From Collinsella sp. 4_8_47FAA (GTDB lineage: Bacteria; Actinomycetota; Coriobacteriia; Coriobacteriales; Coriobacteriaceae), in the NCBI RefSeq assembly GCF_000763055.1, contig NZ_KN214135.1, positions 277,929 to 334,142 on the forward strand: 56,214 nucleotides of DNA, in the 5' to 3' direction. Below are positions 51,872-56,214 of the stretch, in pieces. The notes below the pieces were generated by a model. The model was not told the origin of the DNA, did no database searches, and saw only the letters and a list, made by a program, of their open reading frames with translations. Position 1 is the stretch's first letter, and each line of letters starts with the position of its first letter. The position numbers were made by a program, and so were the translations under genes.

Positions 51872-52660
51872 ATGACCGAAGCCGTTGTTGAAAACTACGA
51901 AACCACGACCAGGGGCTCCGCCTCGATGGCAGCCTATCGCGCCGTACGCATCCTGCAGCTCTTGAGCGAGAACACCGGCGAGGACAAGGCGCTGCTTTCC
52001 GACGAGCTGGTCGAGCTCCTCGCCCATCCCGACGACCCCGCCCGCATGCCCATCTCGGCGGCACGCCGCAGCATCTATACCTCGATATCTGCACTTCGTC
52101 ACGCTGGATACGAAATCGACTATAAGCGCGGCGTGGGCTATCGACTCCTCACCCGCCCGCTTGCTGACGAAGAGATCATACGGCTCCACGGCATGGTCAT
52201 GCGCAACCGATCGACGCCCATAGCCATTCGAAAGAGCATGGCGCAGCACCTGGTCGCCATGGCGAGCGCCGATGTTCGCGACTATCTCGATATGCCCGAA
52301 CCGGCACCGGCCGCCAACGACGCACCCGTCAAGACAACGCGTCCGCACGCCAAGCGTATCGACACGTGCGAACTCGTCGAACAGGCCATCGACCATGGAA
52401 CAACTGTCAGCTTTGATATCACAAACGTCCTGACCCGAGGCGAAATCGAGGTGGTACGGATGACGGTCCGGCCCTTTGCCATCAGGCAGCGCGATGGCGT
52501 CTCGTATCTGCTGGGAACGGTCTACGACACCCGAGGCGCCGACGACACCCTGCGCACCGTTGAGATCAGCCGCATGAGAAACGTCAGCACGCGTTTGCTC
52601 GACGGCAAGAAACTCTTTGCCGCGCTAGACGAAGAAGACAGCCCCGCACCCGCAGCATAA
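51872..52660 (+). CDS. Winged-helix regulator of the WYL type
   Basis: This approximately 262-aa protein has an N-terminal winged-helix region (AAYRAVRILQLLSENTG through RRSIYTSISALRHAGYEIDYKRGVGYRL), then about 40 residues of linker, then a C-terminal region resembling a WYL effector-binding domain (VRMTVRPFAIRQRDGVSYLLG, ISRMRNV). I chose the ATG at 51872 (MTEAVVENYE) after AAAGGA; the upstream frame extends into the asnS terminator region. It precedes the ABC importer and may regulate it, but nothing proves that. Confidence 0.72.
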   Translation: MTEAVVENYETTTRGSASMAAYRAVRILQLLSENTGEDKALLSDELVELLAHPDDPARMPISAARRSIYTSISALRHAGYEIDYKRGVGYRLLTRPLADEEIIRLHGMVMRNRSTPIAIRKSMAQHLVAMASADVRDYLDMPEPAPAANDAPVKTTRPHAKRIDTCELVEQAIDHGTTVSFDITNVLTRGEIEVVRMTVRPFAIRQRDGVSYLLGTVYDTRGADDTLRTVEISRMRNVSTRLLDGKKLFAALDEEDSPAPAA

Positions 52661-52728
52661 GCCCCGTTACCGTCCGTCGTTCCTCAGCACCGCCCATCCG
52701 GTTCAGTATTAAAAAACCCGCCAGGTTA

Positions 52729-52756
52729 TTGTAAAAATGGACATCGGCGTTACTAT
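52729..52756 (+). promoter_or_regulatory. Promoter of the ABC importer operon
   Basis: TTGTAA (52729-52734) and TACTAT (52751-52756) are 16 bp apart. A small hairpin CACTTGCAC...GTGCAGTG follows in the leader (52762-52787), about 35 bp before the lipoprotein start. Confidence 0.55.
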
Positions 52757-52819
52757 AGTCCCACTTGCACTTTTTCCTAGTGCAGTGTTTCCAGCCATTT
52801 TTATACTGGGGGTAATGAT

Positions 52820-53800
52820 ATGAAGGACATCACCATCAGCCGCAGGAGCCTTCTTGTCTCCGCTGGCCTGCTCGCGCTCGCTCCGCTCGCCGGATGCGGC
52901 GGCAACTCTGGTTCCGGCTCCGCTGCCGCCGGTTCCGACTACACCATCGGCGTTCTGCAGCTCACCGAGCACTCCGCGCTCGATGCCGCCAACGACGGCT
53001 TCGTCAAGGCCATCAAGAAGAGCGGTCTCAAGGTCAAGATCGACCAGAAGAACGCCCAGAACGACCAGTCCACGTGTAAGTCCATTGCCGACAAGTTCGT
53101 AGGCGACGGCGTCGACCTGATCTATGCCATCGCTACGCCCGCCGCGCAGGCTGCCGCCGGCGCCACCGCCGATATCCCCATCGTTGGCTGCGCCATCACC
53201 GACTACGCTGCTTCCGGCCTGGTCCAGGACAACGACAAGCCCGGCACCAACGTCACGGGCGCTTCCGACCTCACCCCGGTCGCCGAGCAGCTCGAGATGA
53301 TGCAGAAGGTCCTGCCCGACGTTAAGAAGGTCGGCCTGCTCTACTGCACTGCGGAGTCCAACTCCGACGTCCAGATCAAGGCCGCCAAGAAGGAGCTCGA
53401 CAAGCTGGGCCTCGAGTACACCGACTTCACCGTCTCGAGCTCTAACGAGATTCAGTCCGTCGTCGAGTCTGCCGTGGGCAAGGTCGATGCGCTGTACTCC
53501 CCCACCGACAACACCATCGCCGCGGGTGCCTCGCAGGTCGGCCAGATCTGCAAGGAGAACAAGCTCCCCTTCGTTACCGGCGAGGAGGGCATGTGTAAGG
53601 CCGGCGGTCTGTTCACCCTCTCCATCAACTATGAGGACCTGGGCTACGCCGCGGGCGAGATGGCCGTCAAGATCCTGAAGGGCGAGGCCAAGCCCGAGGA
53701 TATGCCGATCAAGCACCTCTCGAGCAAGGACCTGGTCGTCGTCAAGAACGACGAGATGGCCGAGGCCCTGGGCATCGACCTCTCCGCTCTGGACGCGTAG
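52820..53800 (+). CDS. ABC transporter substrate-binding lipoprotein, TrpX-like family
   Basis: This 326-aa lipoprotein captures ligand for an importer. The signal peptide has SRRSLLVSAG (a twin-arginine pair at 8-9, so Tat export is possible) and lipobox LAGC with Cys26. The mature part is of the ABC_sub_bind type (YTIGVLQLTEHSALDAANDGF..., IPIVGCAITD). That family includes the streptococcal tryptophan-binding TrpX and other amino-acid or purine-like binders. It is followed by permease and ATPase genes after a 204-bp gap with a hairpin (CAGGGGCGGACGCC near 53868-53901). Confidence 0.87.
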   Translation: MKDITISRRSLLVSAGLLALAPLAGCGGNSGSGSAAAGSDYTIGVLQLTEHSALDAANDGFVKAIKKSGLKVKIDQKNAQNDQSTCKSIADKFVGDGVDLIYAIATPAAQAAAGATADIPIVGCAITDYAASGLVQDNDKPGTNVTGASDLTPVAEQLEMMQKVLPDVKKVGLLYCTAESNSDVQIKAAKKELDKLGLEYTDFTVSSSNEIQSVVESAVGKVDALYSPTDNTIAAGASQVGQICKENKLPFVTGEEGMCKAGGLFTLSINYEDLGYAAGEMAVKILKGEAKPEDMPIKHLSSKDLVVVKNDEMAEALGIDLSALDA

Positions 53801-54004
53801 CGGCATGCGCGGCGATGTGCCTAGGGCTCATGCTCGCGCCGTTGCCGTGCTATTCAATATCTGAGCCACAGGGGCGGACGCCAAAGACCGGCGTTCGCCC
53901 TGCTTGTTACGGATGAGACAAAACATCCGGCCGCAGCTCTTTTATGCAGTGTTACCGCTATTATGGAAAATCACGTGTCCACCCTATCCTAGGAGGTATG
54001 AAGC

Positions 54005-54928
54005 ATGCTCATTGCATTGCAGGGCGCCGTTTCGCAGGGCGTCCTCTGGGGCATCATGGTGCTCGGCGTGTTTATCACGTTCCGCCTGCTCGACATCCCC
54101 GATATGACCTGCGACGGCAGCTTTGCCCTCGGCGGCTGTGTTTGCGCCGTGCTCATCGTCAACAATAACGTCGACCCCTTGCTCGCCGTGCTGGCCGGCA
54201 TGTGCGCCGGTGCCATCGCCGGCGCCGTCACGGGCATCTTGACCACCGTCTTTGAGATTCCCGCAATCCTCGCCGGAATCCTCACCCAGATCAGCCTGTG
54301 GTCCATCAACCTGCGCATCATGGGCAAATCCAACACGCCCATCCTTGCCAAGGGCACCATCTTCTCATCCGTCAGCCACATGACGGGCCTGCCGCAGTCC
54401 ACCGTTGCCATCATCCTGGGCATTGTGCTGGCCGTGGCCATCGTCGCCATCCTGTACTGGTTCTTTGGCACCGAGATTGGCTCGGCGCTGCGCGCCACCG
54501 GCAACAACGAGTACATGATCCGCGCCCTGGGCGTCAACACCAACTCCACCAAGATGATCGCCCTCGTGCTCTCTAACGCCCTTATCGGCCTTTCGGGTGC
54601 GCTCATCTGCCAGAGCCAGAAGTACGCTGACATTGGCATGGGCACCGGCGCCATCGTTATCGGTCTTGCCGCCATTGTTATCGGCGAGGTGCTCGGCCGC
54701 CTGCTGCCCGGCGGTCTGACGCAGTTTAGCGTCCGTCTTGCCTCTGCAGTCTTTGGCTCCGTGGTGTACTTCCTCATTCGCGCCATCGTGCTGCAGCTGG
54801 GCATGGATGCCAACGACATGAAGCTGCTCTCCGCCGTGATCGTTGCCGTGGCCCTGTGCGTGCCCGTGGTTTGGGAGCGCTACAAGCTCCGCAGCTCCTA
54901 TACGAAGGGAGATGAGGCAAATGCTTAA
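54005..54928 (+). CDS. ABC transporter permease, BPD_transp_2 family
   Basis: This 307-aa inner-membrane permease has about eight TM segments and belongs to the branched-chain amino acid/ribose-type permease family. FRLLDIPDMTCDGSFALGGCVCAVL is the characteristic region after TM1, and GALICQSQKYADIGMGTG precedes the cytoplasmic coupling segment. AGGAGG lies eight bases before the ATG. Its stop overlaps the ATPase start, and it pairs with the upstream lipoprotein. Confidence 0.9.
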   Translation: MLIALQGAVSQGVLWGIMVLGVFITFRLLDIPDMTCDGSFALGGCVCAVLIVNNNVDPLLAVLAGMCAGAIAGAVTGILTTVFEIPAILAGILTQISLWSINLRIMGKSNTPILAKGTIFSSVSHMTGLPQSTVAIILGIVLAVAIVAILYWFFGTEIGSALRATGNNEYMIRALGVNTNSTKMIALVLSNALIGLSGALICQSQKYADIGMGTGAIVIGLAAIVIGEVLGRLLPGGLTQFSVRLASAVFGSVVYFLIRAIVLQLGMDANDMKLLSAVIVAVALCVPVVWERYKLRSSYTKGDEANA

Positions 54929-55715
54929 GCTCTCGCACGTCAAAAAGACCTTTAACAAGGGCACCGTCACCGAAAAGCGCGCACTCACCGGCGTCGACCT
55001 TACCCTTAACGACGGCGACTTTGTGACCGTGATCGGCGGCAACGGCGCCGGCAAGTCCACGCTGCTCAACATGATCGCCGGCGTGTATCCGCTCGATTCG
55101 GGCGTTATCGAGCTCGACGGCACCGACATCTCGCGTCTGAGCGAGTCGCAGCGCGCCAAGTACCTGGGCCGCGTGTTCCAGGACCCCATGCGCGGCACCG
55201 CAGCCGACATGCAAATTGCCGAGAACCTGGCCCTCGCCAAGCGCCGTGGCCAGCGTCGCGGTCTTTCGTGGGGCGTCACCAAGGCCGAGAAGGACGAGTA
55301 CGTTGAGCTGCTCAAGCGCCTGGACCTTGGCCTGGACACACGCCTCAACGCCAAGGTCGGCCTGCTCTCGGGTGGCCAGCGCCAGGCACTCACCCTGCTG
55401 ATGGCCACGCTCACCAAGCCGCGCCTGCTACTGCTCGACGAGCACACCGCGGCCCTCGACCCCAAGACGGCCTCTAAGGTGCTCAACCTGACCGAGGAGA
55501 TCGTCGACGAGAACCACCTGACCACGCTCATGGTCACGCATAACATGAACGACGCCATCCGTCTGGGCAACCGTCTGATCATGATGCACGAGGGCCATGT
55601 AATCTACGACGTGGCCGGCGACGAGAAAAAGTCGCTCACCGTGGCCGACCTGCTGCAGAAGTTCGAGGAGGTCTCGGGCGGCGAGCTCGCCAACGACCGC
55701 ATGCTGCTGAGCTAA
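54921..55715 (+). CDS. ABC transporter ATP-binding protein
   Basis: This 264-aa ATPase powers the importer with the preceding permease and lipoprotein. Walker A GGNGAGKST (39-47), signature LSGGQRQAL and Walker B LLLLDEHTAALD are intact; the Q-loop is RVFQDPMRG and the switch His is in VTHNMNDA. The ATG at 54921 overlaps the permease end by 8 bp, and AGGGAG lies upstream. The right-hand IS begins 28 bp after the stop. Confidence 0.95.
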   Translation: MLKLSHVKKTFNKGTVTEKRALTGVDLTLNDGDFVTVIGGNGAGKSTLLNMIAGVYPLDSGVIELDGTDISRLSESQRAKYLGRVFQDPMRGTAADMQIAENLALAKRRGQRRGLSWGVTKAEKDEYVELLKRLDLGLDTRLNAKVGLLSGGQRQALTLLMATLTKPRLLLLDEHTAALDPKTASKVLNLTEEIVDENHLTTLMVTHNMNDAIRLGNRLIMMHEGHVIYDVAGDEKKSLTVADLLQKFEEVSGGELANDRMLLS

Positions 55716-55724
55716 CGACCTAGA

Positions 55725-55743
55725 AAACCACCACAAAGGGGAC
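55725..55743. repeat. Surviving half of a GTCCC-type palindrome next to the right IS
   Basis: AAAACCACCACAAAGGGGAC directly precedes the IS terminus. It corresponds to the arm and half-loop ACCACCACAATGGGGAC of the intact palindrome at 698-734. The insertion point is within one base of that of the left IS. Confidence 0.6.
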
Positions 55744-56214
55744 TGTGAACTGCCTCCCATTTCTTGGACATCGGGAAATGGGAGGTTTTCCATGAGTATA
55801 GACCTCAGGGTGAAGCACGACCTGGAGTCCAGGAGGCGGGCCGTCGAGCTCTTCGACGCCGGCGTCGGCTGCAAGCCGGCGGCCGAGGCCCTGTCCGTCC
55901 CCCGCGAGACCGTGAGAGAATGGCAGTGGGTATACCGGGCGTTCGGAAGCGAGGCGCTGCTGTCCATGGGCGGGAAACAATCCAGGTACACATTCGAGCA
56001 GAGGGTCGCCGCGGCGTCGGCCGTGGTCGACGGCGGGATGGCGAAGGCCGACGCTATGGCCGAGTTCGGGATCAGGTCGAAGTCCCCGCTGGAGCGCTGG
56101 TGCAGGCTCTACCGCGAGGGCGGCGGCCGAGGCGCTGCGGCCCGCCCGACGGGCGAGGCCGAGGGGTCGAGGTCGAACCCGGGCCCGCACCCGCGAGCAG
56201 GAGGTCGAGGAGCG
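55744..56214 (+). mobile_element. IS150-like insertion sequence, 5' part, truncated by window edge
   Basis: The terminus TGTGAACTGCC is at 55744, followed by the same subterminal hairpin and OrfA start as the left copy. It is in inverted orientation relative to that copy, and both read outward. OrfB and the far end lie beyond the window. Confidence 0.8.
55792..56214 (+). CDS. IS3-family (IS150 group) transposase OrfA, partial
   Basis: The visible 141 codons start at the ATG at 55792. The first 99 are identical to the left copy. After LERWCRLYREGG the frame becomes unusual: motifs expected in one OrfA frame appear split. EALRP and TREQEVEE are found in the +1 frame, and GSRSNPGP in the original frame. 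This suggests a small frameshift pair, a degenerate copy, or a normal frameshift zone. The gene is cut by the window end. Confidence 0.72.
   Translation, partial: MSIDLRVKHDLESRRRAVELFDAGVGCKPAAEALSVPRETVREWQWVYRAFGSEALLSMGGKQSRYTFEQRVAAASAVVDGGMAKADAMAEFGIRSKSPLERWCRLYREGGGRGAAARPTGEAEGSRSNPGPHPRAGGRGA

Overview
The window looks like a contig from a Collinsella-type gut actinobacterium (Coriobacteriia). The support is high GC, actinobacterial-type RpoB/RpoC, a compact type II fatty-acid cluster that uses FabK, fused AccD-AccA and FeoA-FeoB proteins, and abundant short intergenic palindromes. The genus is an inference from this content; no rRNA or other taxonomic marker is present.

Layout. 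Both ends are the 5' part of the same IS150-like insertion sequence (IS3 family), in opposite orientation and reading outward. From left to right: an array of regularly spaced 16-bp repeats in alternating orientation (397-614); a DeoR regulator with a Gfo/Idh/MocA oxidoreductase; an S10-type ribosomal protein operon that starts at rplC and stops at rplX (8940 to 3161, minus strand); a histidine phosphatase, a cation diffusion facilitator and a PTS EIIC; a complete fatty-acid initiation and elongation operon fabH-acpP-fabK-fabD-fabG-fabF-accB-fabZ-accC-accDA (21808 to 12635, minus strand) with biotin ligase divergent from it; rpsL-rpsG-fusA-rpsJ; rpoB-rpoC; galU; rplJ-rplL with an L10-type leader; then accessory genes (aminotransferase, flavodoxin-like protein, DNA glycosylase, cytoplasmic GH13 amylase, SotB-like MFS exporter, FeoAB iron transporter, esterase, PTS EIIA, acyltransferase-3/SGNH protein, asnS, WYL-type regulator and a three-gene ABC importer).

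The order rplJ-rplL-rpoB-rpoC-rpsL-rpsG-fusA-rpsJ-rplC...rplX is the ancestral bacterial transcription/translation supercluster, transcribed right to left. It is interrupted by galU and by about 14 kb of lipid and transport genes between rpsJ and rplC; tuf is missing; and it is closed by a terminator right after rplX. The fab cluster and the divergent biotin ligase share a gap with two near-identical palindromic operators, which ties biotinylation of AccB to lipid synthesis.

The most unusual content is intergenic. Several hairpin families share one design: a conserved loop or core enclosed by complementary arms whose sequence differs at every locus. They are (i) three very large hairpins around a core containing GCACATTAAGTGC, each between an upstream minus-strand gene and the start of a ribosomal protein operon; (ii) two copies of an approximately 145-nt multi-stem element directly after the stop codons of rpoC and an esterase, with compensatory changes in its stems; (iii) many small hairpins with a GTCCC-containing loop; and (iv) the 16-bp alternating array. 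Both IS copies sit in the centre of a palindrome of class (iii). I do not recognise these families. They are the best candidates here for an undescribed system.
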